Source of the DNA: Leucobacter triazinivorans
GTDB lineage: Bacteria > Actinomycetota > Actinomycetes > Actinomycetales > Microbacteriaceae
Reading direction: 5' to 3'
Assembly: GCF_004208635.1 (NCBI RefSeq)
Contig: NZ_CP035806.1
Location: 2,790,001-2,854,000, forward strand
DNA: 64,000 nucleotides
Both the position numbers and the translations under genes were made by a program. Shown here piece after piece: positions 7,985 through 17,366 of the stretch; positions within the stretch are counted from its first letter, which is position 1; each line of letters begins with the position of its first letter. Under the pieces are notes generated by a model that saw nothing but the letters and a program-made list of their open reading frames with translations, made no database searches and was not told the DNA's origin.

Positions 7985-9598
7985 ATGACGACCACGGAGA
8001 CACGACCGCCTCGCGACGACCCCGCCGCGTCCCGCGCGGCGGCACCGCGCACCGCGCAGACGTCGCGCAGCTCAGCGGTCGTGCGCGGCCTGCCGTGGGG
8101 CGCAGCGATCCCGGTCGCCGCCCTCTCGGGCCTGCTGCTCGACCTCGCGTTCCCCAGCCTCGGCTGGTGGCCGCTCGCCTTCCTGAGCATCGCCGGCGGC
8201 CTGTGGACGCTCGGGGGCCGCAGCATCGGGGGAGTGTTCGCCGTGGGACTGGCCTACGGCGCCGCGTTCACCTTCACGCACCTCATGTGGGTCGTGCAGT
8301 TCCTCGGCCCGATCCCATGGATCGCGCTCGCCGGGTTCGAAGCGCTGCTCTTCGCGCTCGGTGCGATCCCGATCGCCCTCGCCTACCGCTGGGCCGCAAC
8401 CAGTCCGCACCGCGCGGTACGGACCCTGCTGCTTCCCGCGCTCATCGCGGCGCTGTGGACCGCGCGCGAGCTCGTCCTTGGCTCCTGGCCTTACGGCGGG
8501 TTCCCCTGGGGCCGGATCGGCATGTCGCAAGCCAACGGCCCCTTCGCCGAGGTCGCCTCCTGGGTCGGAGTGACCGGCCTCACCTTCCTCATCGTCTGGT
8601 TCTGCGCCAGCGTCGTCGGCTGGACCACTCGGCCCGCACCACGGAAGCTCACCGGGCTGCTCCCGGCCGCGGTGATCCTCGCCCTGCTCTTCGTGCCGGC
8701 GTTCCCCACGACCGCGGCCGGCAGCCTCCGCATCGGCTGGGTGCAGGGCGACGGGCCCGCCGGCTACTTCGACGCGCGCGGCCCGGGCGACGTGCTCGCC
8801 GCCCAGCGGCAGGCGAGCGAGACGATCCTCGGCGAGCCGATGGATCTGCTCGTGTGGCCCGAGGGCGGCGTCGACTCCGATCCGTTCAGGACGCCGGGGA
8901 CCGCCCGCACCCTCGATGAGCTCGTGGAACAGGCAGGTGCGCCGCTGCTCATGAACGCGGCCACCGCGCGCGACGAGCACACCTACAACACCTCGATGCT
9001 CTGGGAGGGCGGCGGCGCCGAACAGCTGCACGACAAGGTGAATCCGGTGCCCTTCGGCGAGTATGTGCCCGACCGGTGGTTCTACGAACTTATCGTGCCC
9101 GACCTCGTCGGCCTCATCCAGCGCGAATACACACCCGGCACGAACCCGCCGCTCGTCGCCGTCGACGGCATCCAGGTCGGGCTCGCGATCTGCTTCGATG
9201 TGATCTACGACTCGGTGATCTGGGACGGGGCACGCGGAGGGGCGCAGTTCTACGCCTTCCAGACCAACAACGCCGACTTCCGGGGCACCGACGAGAACCT
9301 GCAGCAGCTCGAGTTCGCGCGCATGCGCGCCATCGAAACCGGTCGAGCCGTCGTGAACGTGTCGACCGTGGGCACCAGCCAGGTCATCGCCCCCGATGGC
9401 ACCGTGATCGCCGGCGCCCCCGCCAACACACCTGCCGCCGCCGTCACCTCCGTGCCGCTGCGCACAGGGCTCACCCCGGCCGTCCTCGTCGGCCCGATCC
9501 TCACCCTGATCATCCCGATCGCCGCGATCGGCGGGCTCCTCACCCTGCGTCTGCTGCAGCGGCGATGGAACCGCCTGTCCACCCCCCACCCCTGTTGA
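7985..9598 (+). CDS. lnt: Apolipoprotein N-acyltransferase
   Basis: The 537-aa product has about six N-terminal helices (residues 35-250) and a nitrilase-like domain. The catalytic triad is recognisable: Glu in VWPEGGVD, Lys in DKVNPVPFGEYVP, and Cys in LAICFDVIYD. Lnt adds the third acyl chain to lipoproteins; it exists in high-GC Gram-positives. A GGAAGG ribosome site precedes ATG 7985. lspA follows directly, so lipoprotein maturation genes sit inside the redox island, which encodes several lipoproteins (TlpA-like, cupredoxin). Confidence 0.92.
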   Translation: MTTTETRPPRDDPAASRAAAPRTAQTSRSSAVVRGLPWGAAIPVAALSGLLLDLAFPSLGWWPLAFLSIAGGLWTLGGRSIGGVFAVGLAYGAAFTFTHLMWVVQFLGPIPWIALAGFEALLFALGAIPIALAYRWAATSPHRAVRTLLLPALIAALWTARELVLGSWPYGGFPWGRIGMSQANGPFAEVASWVGVTGLTFLIVWFCASVVGWTTRPAPRKLTGLLPAAVILALLFVPAFPTTAAGSLRIGWVQGDGPAGYFDARGPGDVLAAQRQASETILGEPMDLLVWPEGGVDSDPFRTPGTARTLDELVEQAGAPLLMNAATARDEHTYNTSMLWEGGGAEQLHDKVNPVPFGEYVPDRWFYELIVPDLVGLIQREYTPGTNPPLVAVDGIQVGLAICFDVIYDSVIWDGARGGAQFYAFQTNNADFRGTDENLQQLEFARMRAIETGRAVVNVSTVGTSQVIAPDGTVIAGAPANTPAAAVTSVPLRTGLTPAVLVGPILTLIIPIAAIGGLLTLRLLQRRWNRLSTPHPC

Positions 9599-9634
9599 GG
9601 TCGCGGACGCGACCGAATCCCCACTGAAAGCATC

Positions 9635-10282
9635 ATGACCCACGAACTCCCGCAGGATCCACCCGTCGATGAGGGCGCACGGCCCGCAGCGCGGCCCACG
9701 GGCCGCCGCCCCGCCCGCAGGCTGCTGTTTGCCTACAGCTGCGCCATCGCGGCATTGACGATCGCCATCGACGTGATCAGCAAGCAGCTCGCCCTCCACT
9801 CCCTCGACACCGAAACCCGCATCCCTCTGCTCGGCGATCTGCTCGGACTGCAGCTCGCCTTCAACACCGGGGCCGCATTCTCGATCGGCTCCCAGCTCAC
9901 CCCCTTCATCACGCTGCTCGGGATCGTCGCCTCCGTGCTCCTCGTCAGGGCGGCGCTGCGCACGAAGCGCCGGATCTACGCCGCGGCAGTCGGACTGATC
10001 CTCGGCGGTGCCATTGGCAACCTCGTCGACCGTATCTTCGCCCCGCCCGGGTTCGGCAGCGGCGCCGTCACCGATTTCCTCGCCTACGGCGAGCTGTTCA
10101 TCGGCAACCTCGCCGACGTCGCGATCGGTGCCGGCATCGTGCTCTATCTGTTCGGCGCCTGGCGCATCCGTGCAAGCTCCCGCACATCGCCCGCAACCGC
10201 CGACGGTTCAGCGGCAGCCACGGCGCCAGAGGAACCGAACCCAGATACCGCGACAGCCCGGCTGGAGAGGACGCACCCATGA
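9635..10282 (+). CDS. lspA: Lipoprotein signal peptidase (signal peptidase II)
   Basis: A 215-aa protein with four helices and the LspA signatures: NTGAAFSIG after helix 1-2, GGAIGNLVDR with the first catalytic Asp, and AVTDFLAYG with the second. The C-terminal tail of about 45 residues is a low-complexity Ala/Thr/Pro extension. LspA cleaves prolipoprotein signals after diacylglyceryl transfer. It ends overlapping the next gene by 4 bp. Being an extra, island-borne copy is an inference; the chromosomal copy is not visible here. Confidence 0.92.
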   Translation: MTHELPQDPPVDEGARPAARPTGRRPARRLLFAYSCAIAALTIAIDVISKQLALHSLDTETRIPLLGDLLGLQLAFNTGAAFSIGSQLTPFITLLGIVASVLLVRAALRTKRRIYAAAVGLILGGAIGNLVDRIFAPPGFGSGAVTDFLAYGELFIGNLADVAIGAGIVLYLFGAWRIRASSRTSPATADGSAAATAPEEPNPDTATARLERTHP

Positions 10283-10611
10283 CGCAGAGGCAGCAGGCCC
10301 CGTCCTACCAGCGCAACGCGCTCCTCCCCGGTTTCATCGCACTCGCCACGCTCATCGTCGCCGTCGCCTTCGTCGGCAGCGACTGGTTCACGGTCTTCCG
10401 TTTCGTGGTCTCGATTCTTGCGCTCATCGTCGCCTGGTTCGCCGTCCAGGCACGCCACTGGTGGTGGGTGCCCGTATTCGTCGCGATCGCGGTGCTCTGG
10501 AACCCCGTGTATCCGTTCCCGTTCAGTGGCATCTTCTGGATCCTTGCCCAACCGATCGCCGGCAGCACGTTTCTGCTCGCCGGAATCCTCATCAGGAAGC
10601 CACGCACCTGA
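10279..10611 (+). CDS. DUF6804-like small membrane protein
   Basis: The 110-aa product has three to four hydrophobic helices with a Trp-rich middle (ARHWWWVPVFVAIAVLWNPVYPF). The WNP-x-PF turn is reminiscent of DUF6804 proteins. The start is ATG in the ATGA overlap with lspA. No catalytic residues are evident and the function is unknown. Confidence 0.7.
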   Translation: MTQRQQAPSYQRNALLPGFIALATLIVAVAFVGSDWFTVFRFVVSILALIVAWFAVQARHWWWVPVFVAIAVLWNPVYPFPFSGIFWILAQPIAGSTFLLAGILIRKPRT

Positions 10612-10658
10612 CCACAGCCCGGATCGCACCGGGTTTCAGCCCCAGGGAGAGAGACCAT

Positions 10659-11864
10659 ATGAGACACACGAAGTCCAGCCGCATCAGGCGCATCTCCGTG
10701 AGCCTTGTCGTCGGAGGCGCCATGGTGGCGCTGGTGTTCAGCAGTCCCGGCGGCAGCGGCACCGCCGCGCATGCGGTGGACCTGCCCACCTGGGACGACG
10801 TCCAGGCCGCGAAGCAGAACGAGGCGACGGCGGCGGCGAAGGTGCAGGAGATCGAGCAGCTCATCGCGCAGAGCGAAGCCGAGCTGGAACGCCTCCGCAC
10901 GGCGACCGAGACCGCCAACGCCAAATGGCAGGAAGCCGAAACCGCCGCAGAAGAGGCGGCGCAGCGGGCACAGGAACTCGAAACCGAAGCGAGCGCGAGC
11001 CGGGAGGAGGCCAGAGAGGCCTCCGATCAAGCGAGCGACATCATCTCCCAGCTCTACCGCTCCGGAGGCGTCGACCACAGCACGGAAGTGTTCTTCCAGG
11101 CCGACGCTGAAACCACCGATGCCCTGTTGAATCGGCTCGCCATGATGGAACGCGCCACGCAACGCAACTCCACGATGGCTGAACGCGCCCAGCTCGCATT
11201 GAACACGGCCGCGTCGCTCGGCGAACAGGCCGAGGTGGCGCAGGAGGCACGCGACCAGCTCGCCAGCGAGGCCGAGGCAATGGCGCAGACCGCAGCGGAG
11301 AACCTCGACGACCAGCGTGTGCAGTTCCTCGAACAGGAGGCCCAGCAGCAGGAATTGCAAGCGCAGCTCGCGGCGCTCAAGGATGCGACCACCACAACGG
11401 TTTCCGGTTACGAGGAGCGCCTCCGGATCGAGGAAGAGCAGCGCCGGAACCAGCAGGCCGCGGGCGGCGGCGGTGGCGGCGGTGGCACACCCGGGGGGAG
11501 CGGCTGGTACCAGCCCGTGCCGATCTCCTGGATCTCCACCTACTTCCGCCAGCCGTGGAGCCACACGGGACTCGACCTCCCCGCCGGCTGCGGCACGCCG
11601 ATCGTGGCCCCCGCATCCGGAACGGTCGTCGTCGCCGGCTGGGTCGACAACTTCGGCGGATACATGACGTACCTCAATCAGGACAACGGCTATCAGACCC
11701 GTTTCGCCCACCAGATCGGCACCCCGCCCGTGTCCTACAGCCAATGGGTCCCCGCCGGAGCAGTGATCGGGTACGTCGGCAACACCGGCATGAGCTTCGG
11801 CTGCCACGTCCACTATGAAGTGCTCTCCGGCGCTGCATTCGTCGACCCCACTCCATTCATCTAG
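10659..11864 (+). CDS. Secreted coiled-coil M23 peptidase (EnvC/NlpD-like)
   Basis: A 401-aa exported protein. A signal peptide (ISVSLVVGGAMVALVFSS) is followed by a long Glu/Ala/Gln-rich coiled coil (about residues 50-255), a poly-Gly linker (GGGGGGGG), and a C-terminal M23 domain with HTGLDLP (HxxxD) and GCHVHYEV (HxH). The architecture matches peptidoglycan hydrolases or their activators involved in cell separation. ATG 10,659 has AGGGAGAG just upstream. The longer open frame in the same phase starting at 10,008 only overlaps lspA in another frame. Confidence 0.88.
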   Translation: MRHTKSSRIRRISVSLVVGGAMVALVFSSPGGSGTAAHAVDLPTWDDVQAAKQNEATAAAKVQEIEQLIAQSEAELERLRTATETANAKWQEAETAAEEAAQRAQELETEASASREEAREASDQASDIISQLYRSGGVDHSTEVFFQADAETTDALLNRLAMMERATQRNSTMAERAQLALNTAASLGEQAEVAQEARDQLASEAEAMAQTAAENLDDQRVQFLEQEAQQQELQAQLAALKDATTTTVSGYEERLRIEEEQRRNQQAAGGGGGGGGTPGGSGWYQPVPISWISTYFRQPWSHTGLDLPAGCGTPIVAPASGTVVVAGWVDNFGGYMTYLNQDNGYQTRFAHQIGTPPVSYSQWVPAGAVIGYVGNTGMSFGCHVHYEVLSGAAFVDPTPFI

Positions 11865-12386
11865 CACCATGACGCCGCACCTCATGAGACCAGAGCACGA
11901 CGTGGCGCCAGCACAGCCTTTCAACCCCGAGAAGAGGAGGAGAAACCCGCTCTTTAGGCATTCCGCACTCGGCGACCGTGTCCACTACATGTGTTCTGCC
12001 GACCGGATCGGGCGGACACAGCCGGTACTCCGAGCAGGATCCGCCGCCGTGATCATCGGCAGCGAAGGAATGACCTTTAGTGCGATCCAGCTGCTATGGG
12101 CCCTCAGCAATGTGAGCGTGCTCGCCACCGCCTCACAGCTCGTTACAACGACAGGGTGCACGATCAACGTCGCCAACTCCTCCCGGGTGCGTCGACTGAT
12201 CGAGAGGGGAACGGCCTCCAGAGACTTTCAGGCTCGAAGATCCTCCTCAACCGTCGCCACGACAACTACGACGCCCCGGGGTGTGTCAGGAAGGGAACAG
12301 GTGTACTCGCTGCAATCACACGCAGCCGCGTCAAGCGACTGCGTGTGCGACGCCGTTTCGGTGTATTCGAGCCCAGTTCTAGCTCC
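11865..12386. other. Intergenic stretch, no supported gene
   Basis: About 520 bp between the M23 gene and SURF1. Several frames stay open here, but none has a convincing start, domain or signal, and their composition is low-complexity Ser/Thr/Arg. It may be regulatory or a decayed gene. I see no CTACA-N3-TGTAG dyad in it, only a partial CTACATGT at about 11,992. Confidence 0.4.
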
Positions 12387-13316
12387 ATGACGATGCAAGT
12401 ACCCGCCCCCGAGCATGATCCCACCTCGATCGAACATCAGCCCAGTCGCCGGGCTCGCGGGGCACGACCGGGCTGGTCGTTCCTGCGCTCACGCCGGTGG
12501 CTCGGCTACTACGGACTCTTCGTCGTCTTCTCCGTCGTGTGTGTCTGGCTCGCCGACTGGCAGTTCGATCGCCGAAGCGACGCCCGAGCGGAGATCAACC
12601 GCATCGAACAGAACTACAACGCACCCGCGGTCCCGATCGCGACCGCGGTCCCCGACCCTGCAAGCTTCGACGAGGATGCGCTGAAATGGCAGACCGCCAC
12701 CGTGCGCGGAGAATATGTGGGCGATCCCTTCCTCGCCCGCAACCGTCCCGGTCCCGAGGGGGTCGGCTCCCAGCTCCTCCAACCCCTGCGCACCGAGGAG
12801 GGGCTCTTGTTCTTCGTGGATCGCGGCTGGGTATCCGTGAACGGCAACGAGGCCAACGCCAGCGACACCTGGCTCGCAAGCGCCCCGGCGGCCCCGAGCG
12901 GGCCGGTCGAAGTCGAAGTCCGACTCCGGGCGAGCGAACCACAACTCGCCGGCCGCCTCTCCCAGGGGAGAACCGTCGCGAGCATCAACCTGCCCGAGCT
13001 CGCCCGGGTCGGCGGCTTCGACGCCGCCTACACCGGAGCCTATGGGATGCTCGTTCGCGAATCGCCCGAAACAGCAACCGGCCTGCTCCCCGACCCACCG
13101 GAGCGAGACGAGGGGCCGCATCTGTCATATGCGCTGCAGTGGTATGTGTTCATCGTCATCGCCGCCTTCGGCGTCGTTTACGCCGCCCGGCAGGAACACC
13201 GAGGGCTGAACGCGGGCAGCGAGGCCGTGCTCCGGCAGCAACAGCGTGCTGAGGCGCGCAAGGCGCGTCGCGGCACGACCGATGCCGAAGAGGAAGACGC
13301 CTACCTCGCAGGGTAG
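12387..13316 (+). CDS. SURF1-family oxidase assembly protein
   Basis: The 309-aa protein has the SURF1 topology: one helix near the N-terminus (GYYGLFVVFSVVCVWLADWQFDRR), an extracytoplasmic domain, and a C-terminal helix (YALQWYVFIVIAAFGVVYAA). Family landmarks are WLADWQFDRR, a VRGEY strand, and FFVDRGWVSVN. SURF1 helps haem insertion into cytochrome c oxidase, which fits the CtaG and System II genes nearby. ATG 12,387 is the best start although its ribosome site is weak; the frame is open further upstream. Confidence 0.85.
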   Translation: MTMQVPAPEHDPTSIEHQPSRRARGARPGWSFLRSRRWLGYYGLFVVFSVVCVWLADWQFDRRSDARAEINRIEQNYNAPAVPIATAVPDPASFDEDALKWQTATVRGEYVGDPFLARNRPGPEGVGSQLLQPLRTEEGLLFFVDRGWVSVNGNEANASDTWLASAPAAPSGPVEVEVRLRASEPQLAGRLSQGRTVASINLPELARVGGFDAAYTGAYGMLVRESPETATGLLPDPPERDEGPHLSYALQWYVFIVIAAFGVVYAARQEHRGLNAGSEAVLRQQQRAEARKARRGTTDAEEEDAYLAG

Positions 13317-13381
13317 AACCCGAGACCCCGGGCGTCCTGGCCGAGGCGCCGTCCCGCTGCAGGTCGATGAAAGGAGCTGAG

Positions 13382-13597
13382 GTGGATCTTGCCGTCTGGA
13401 TCACGCAGTTGCTTCTCATGTCTGCCCTGATCGCTGTTATTGCCGCTGCCGGGGCACCTCCGCGAGACGGACGAGAGAGCCCGTCGGCGCGAGAGGAGTT
13501 CGATGATCTTGTCTACCGGTTGCGCGGTTTCGCCACCAGGCTGAAGAGCCGATGGCAGCGGTGCGGCACACGGAAGAAACGTCCCCCACGCCGCTGA
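13382..13597 (+). CDS. Predicted 71-aa membrane protein with basic tail
   Basis: A GTG start at 13,382 has an excellent AAGGAG at 13,371-13,376. The product has one N-terminal helix (VWITQLLLMSALIAVIAAAG), a short acidic linker, and a strongly basic C-terminus (about RKKRPPRR). No family recognised. The ribosome site and the membrane segment support it as a gene; it is separated from the next unit by a palindromic operator. Confidence 0.5.
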   Translation: MDLAVWITQLLLMSALIAVIAAAGAPPRDGRESPSAREEFDDLVYRLRGFATRLKSRWQRCGTRKKRPPRR

Positions 13598-13640
13598 CGG
13601 ACGCCCGAGATACAACGGGGAGCGGAGTTGCCGCTATCTA

Positions 13641-13653
13641 CTACAAGTTGTAG
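13641..13653. promoter_or_regulatory. Operator dyad CTACA-N3-TGTAG, site 1
   Basis: CTACAAGTTGTAG, a perfect 6-bp-arm dyad, lies 10 bp before the GTG of the DUF5134 gene. The same 13-bp pattern occurs at 22,328, 28,368 and 33,906, and a degenerate version at 21,041-21,065. The TACA/TGTA arms resemble operators of BlaI/MecI/CopY-type repressors, one of which is encoded at 21,088. Confidence 0.7.
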
Positions 13654-13662
13654 ATTTACTCT

Positions 13663-14271
13663 GTGCTTGCTGCTCCCTGGGACTGGATCCTGACTGTCCT
13701 GTTCGCGTCGACGGGTGTCTACTGCCTCTGGCATCTTTCCGCTTCGTGGGATCGCTCTACCAGCAGGCCTGATCGTGCGGTCGATGTGTTGCATACGGTC
13801 ATGAGCGTGTCGATGATCGCAATGATCTGGTTCCCGACGGGCTCGGTCGGCACCTGGGTGCAGATTGTGGCGTTCGGGGTGGTGAGCCTCGTGATTGCAG
13901 GATACGCGAGCGCGAAGGCAGTCCCTGCAGGTGTGCGTGTTGATCTCGGCATTCATGTGCTGCTAGCGGGGGCGATGGTGTGGATGCTTGCGGCTATGCC
14001 TCTCATGATGAGTGGAATCCCGGCGCCAGGTGCTGGCGGTGGCGGACACGACGGGCACGGTGCGACGTCCGTGCCCGATGCAGCGGCCGTGAGCGCGGAA
14101 GCACCGGCATGGGTGTTGCTGGTGACCTGGGCTCTGGTCGTGCTCTGTGTCATCGCGATGGGCTGGTGGGTATACCGATTCTCCCGTGAACGGACGCACC
14201 GCTCGCATGTGATGTGTCATATCGGTATGGCCCTCGGCATGGGGGTCATGCTGGCCCTCATGATCAGCTGA
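13663..14271 (+). CDS. DUF5134-family membrane protein, copy A
   Basis: A 202-aa protein with about five to six helices. It shares the opening APWDWILTVLFASTGVYC and the AAMPLMMSG segment with the protein encoded on the minus strand at 27,743-28,351, so the two are paralogues. His/Met content is high (GGGHDGHG, SHVMCHIGMALGMGVMLALM), suggestive of copper handling, but this is inference. It starts with GTG at 13,663 immediately after operator site 1. The PepSY gene follows in the same direction. Confidence 0.75.
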   Translation: MLAAPWDWILTVLFASTGVYCLWHLSASWDRSTSRPDRAVDVLHTVMSVSMIAMIWFPTGSVGTWVQIVAFGVVSLVIAGYASAKAVPAGVRVDLGIHVLLAGAMVWMLAAMPLMMSGIPAPGAGGGGHDGHGATSVPDAAAVSAEAPAWVLLVTWALVVLCVIAMGWWVYRFSRERTHRSHVMCHIGMALGMGVMLALMIS

Positions 14272-14301
14272 TTCTGCTCTTATTTCCCCAGGAAGGTGCG
14301 C

Positions 14302-15738
14302 ATGACCACTCCGCAGACAGACCGTGCCGATGAGCGGTCGACCGACGATTCGAGACGGGCGCTCCCGCGAGCACGATGGTGGCGAGACGGCTTCCGGCCG
14401 CTGCTTGCACGTCTGCACTTCTTCATCGGCGTATTCGTGGGCCCGTTCATCTTGATTGCCGCAGTCACCGGGCTCATGTACGCCGCGACCCCCGCAATCG
14501 AGCAGATCGTGTACCGGGACACGCTCACAGTCGCACCATCCGGACCACCTCTTCCGCTTGCGCAACAGGTGAGCGCAGCCCAAGAAGCCTAAGTCGACGG
14601 CACCCTCATCGAGGTGCGCCCGGCCACCAACCCAGATGACGTCACCCGCGTCACCTTCTCGACCAAATCCGATCCCGCTGACCGAGACCTTACCGTGTTC
14701 ATCAACCCATACAGTGGTGAGGTAACGAACACGCTGCCAACCTTCGGTGAGTGGTTGCCCGTACGCTCGTGGTTCGACGACCTGCACCGGACGCTGTTCC
14801 TCGGTGATGTCGGAAGGCTCTACAGCGAGCTCGCGGCGAGCTGGCTGTGGGTACTCGCCGCGTCCGGCCTCAGCATCTGGGTGTTCCGCAGAGTCCGCAA
14901 AGGCAGGCGGCGGACTCTGGTCATCCCCACGCGCGAGGCAAAGGGGCGCGGGCGGTTGATGGGATGGCACGGTGCGCTCGGCGTGTGGCTCGCACTCGGC
15001 ATGCTCTTCCTCTCGGCCACCGGCCTGACCTGGTCTCAGTATGCCGGAACGAACGTCGGGAACCTTCGAGAAGCACTCGACTGGACCACCCCGTCCGCCG
15101 CAGCAGCGCTCCCTGAGAACACCGAGGTTCCCGAGATTGCGGAGCAGGAGCTTCCGGCGGCTCTCGAACGCGCCGCGGAGAGCGCCCGCGACGAGGGACT
15201 CGACGGGATCATCAAGATCGTGCCCGCCGAGAGCGGTGAGGCATGGACGGTGTCCCAGGCGCAACGCAGCTGGCCCGAGAAGCAGGACTCCATTTCGGTA
15301 AACCCGGCCACCGGGGAAGTGTTATCCCGAGTCGACTTCGCCGACTGGCCGCTCGCGGCGAAGCTCGCCCGCTGGGGAGTCGACGCGCACATGGGCCTGC
15401 TCTTCGGTGCTGCCAACCAGATCGTGCTGGGGGCGCTCGCAATCGGGATCATCTTCATGATCCTCTGGGGATACAGGATGTGGTGGCTGCGACGCCCAAC
15501 TACGCGTGCCGCGCGTTCGAGCTACCTGCGTCCACCCGGCGCTGGGCGGACGCCCACCCGCGTCGCGATCTTCGTGATCGCTCTCCTCGGTGTCGGAGCT
15601 GACCTATTCGCGCCCGCACTCGGTGGCTCGCTCATCCTGTTCCTCGCCGTCGATCTCGCCCTCGGTGCTTTCATAAGGCGACGAGCCTCCCGTCCGGATA
15701 GCACGGAGCGAAAGCACCGCTCCACCTCAGTACGGTGA
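14302..15738 (+). pseudogene. PepSY-associated transmembrane protein, interrupted by an in-frame TAA
   Basis: ATG 14,302 follows a GGAAGG site. The first 96 codons give a basic head and helix (LHFFIGVFVGPFILIAAVTGLMY), then TAA at 14,590-14,592. The same reading frame continues without shift to 15,738 with the rest of a PepSY_TM protein: periplasmic PepSY-like domains (VTRVTFSTKS, GEAWTVSQAQ, VNPATGEVLS), the HGALGVWLALGMLFLSATGLTWS helix pair, and a last helix bundle. The intact length would be about 478 aa. Either the gene is inactivated, the stop is read through, or it is a sequencing error. An internal ATG at 14,614 could start a 374-aa fragment lacking the first helix. Confidence 0.8.
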
Positions 15739-15801
15739 CTGCTCAACGCTGCGATGGTTGACACCACCCCTAAGCAGCAGATCGAGCCGTGTGACGTTGA
15801 T

Positions 15802-16158
15802 TCACCCCCAGATGACCAACATGCGGTAGAGCATGACGGCGATCGCGAAGTTGACGACCACCAGCACGAGGTTCGCCGAGCGGCGACGATCTACAAGAGC
15901 CCAGAACGCGGCACCGAACGGGATGAGAGTCGCGACGATGAGGTACATCCAGAACTCGAGCGGATCGCCCTCGGCAGGATTGCCCGCGCATGGCTGCACG
16001 ATGCCGATGACCACCTGCGCGATGAGCAGGATCCCGACGAGCAGGGTCGCGCCGAGCGTGTAGTCGTTGGGCCCGCGCTTCCGGGCGTACTCGACGATAC
16101 AGACGACCATCGCGAGGAGGGCGACGACGACCTGGACGATGCCGAACCAGACGATCAT
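15802..16158 (-). CDS. Four-helix membrane protein of unknown function
   Basis: The 118-aa product has four hydrophobic segments and a loop containing a cysteine (IVQPCAGNPAEGDPLEFW). It resembles small integral membrane proteins widespread in Actinobacteria, where the loop GNPAEGDP-EFW type motif is recurrent. Start ATG at 16,158 lies 23 bp downstream of the stop of the gene encoded at 16,181-17,338, so the two are probably co-transcribed on the minus strand. The gene converges with the PepSY pseudogene. Confidence 0.7.
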   Translation of the reverse strand: MIVWFGIVQVVVALLAMVVCIVEYARKRGPNDYTLGATLLVGILLIAQVVIGIVQPCAGNPAEGDPLEFWMYLIVATLIPFGAAFWALVDRRRSANLVLVVVNFAIAVMLYRMLVIWG

Positions 16159-16180
16159 GAGGCGATGGCGGAGTCGGCGG

Positions 16181-17338
16181 TCACGGCTCAAGAGTATTCT
16201 GGCGCTGCTGCGCATTTGCCCCGGAGGAGGCCGGCGGTCCTCCCACCGAGGAGAGTCGACCGAGCGCAGCTTCCAGCGGCCCCTGCCCGACCAGCAGACT
16301 CCATGCCACGGAGAGCACCACGGTGGTGATCGTGATCGGGAGGAAAGGGTCGAGGTCGCGGAAGGCATGCTCGTGGGCGGAGCCGAGCAGCATCGTCGAC
16401 GCGGCCGCCCACACCACGATCTGCAGCACATAGGCCGTCAACGGCATCGATCCCACCGCCCGCAGCGGGAAGGTCAGCCAGGGCCACCGACCCCCAGCGC
16501 ACAACAGCAGGCACAGGCCGATCGCCGCGATCGCGAAGCCGCCGCTCCCGATCGCCTCGAGCACGCCGCTCGAATGCGGATCCGCCGTCCACCAGGCAGC
16601 AAGGAACGGTCGATCAGCCGACTCCTCCGACGACTCCGCGCCGGGGGAGAGACTGTATCCGGCTACCGCCAGCAACGTGCCGAGGCCGAGCGCCGCCCAC
16701 TGCACCCGCTGCGACCACATCCCCGCGCGCGCCAGACCGAGGCCCGCGAGGGTGAACGCGACCCACAGCGGAAACGGATAGTTCCATCCGATGTAGTGCC
16801 CGGTGAGCCAGCCCTCATAGCTCTCCCACCATGGCGAGGCGTTCGCCCACACGACCAGGGGCGAGGCCACGAGCGCGACGGTCGCGGCCGCGAGGAACAG
16901 CCGCGAGGCGCGCTGGGTGAGCAGGGGAAGCGCCAGCACGAAGATGATCGCATACGTCGGCAGGATGATCGCGGCCGGCACGTCGAAACTGATGAGCAGC
17001 ACGCCGAGAAGCCAGATCACCAGCGCCCGGATTACCACCTTGAGCCTCGCCCGGCCGAGCCCGGCGCCGTTCGGGGGCGTCGGGCCGCCGGTGGACAGGC
17101 CCAGCGAGACGCCGGCGAGCGTGGCGAAGAGGATCGAGGAGCGACCGGTCACGACCGAGCCCCAGGTCGACGGCTCCGTCCACGAGAGCGAGCCGAGCCA
17201 GAGCAGATGCGCTGCCAGCATCCCGAGTACTGCGAGACCGCGGGCGAGGTCGACCCCAGCGACCCGGCCAGGCCCGTTCAGCCGCTGCCAGTTCTGCGCG
17301 ATGCGACGGCGCAGCGGAGCCGTGACGGTGCGCATCAC
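16181..17338 (-). CDS. DUF418/DUF1624-like polytopic membrane protein (acyltransferase-type fold)
   Basis: A 385-aa protein with about ten helices. It opens with the characteristic RVAGVDLARGLAVLGMLAAHL, typical of heparan-alpha-glucosaminide N-acetyltransferase-like/DUF1624 and DUF418 proteins, and has a C-terminal LRAVGSMPLTAYVLQ segment found in that superfamily. A role in acylation of a cell-surface sugar is possible but unproven. It sits between CDF efflux and a small membrane protein on the minus strand. Confidence 0.75.
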   Translation of the reverse strand: MMRTVTAPLRRRIAQNWQRLNGPGRVAGVDLARGLAVLGMLAAHLLWLGSLSWTEPSTWGSVVTGRSSILFATLAGVSLGLSTGGPTPPNGAGLGRARLKVVIRALVIWLLGVLLISFDVPAAIILPTYAIIFVLALPLLTQRASRLFLAAATVALVASPLVVWANASPWWESYEGWLTGHYIGWNYPFPLWVAFTLAGLGLARAGMWSQRVQWAALGLGTLLAVAGYSLSPGAESSEESADRPFLAAWWTADPHSSGVLEAIGSGGFAIAAIGLCLLLCAGGRWPWLTFPLRAVGSMPLTAYVLQIVVWAAASTMLLGSAHEHAFRDLDPFLPITITTVVLSVAWSLLVGQGPLEAALGRLSSVGGPPASSGANAQQRQNTLEP

Positions 17339-17366
17339 GCTCCGCCGTTGATCCCGCGCCGTCTGC

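Noticed and set aside
8072-9799. 575-codon open frame antisense to lnt
   Set aside because: Shadow of lnt; no start context or family signature.
11815-12390. 191-codon open frame after the second M23 gene
   Set aside because: Begins inside the M23 gene in another frame and has a Ser/Thr-rich, domain-free sequence.
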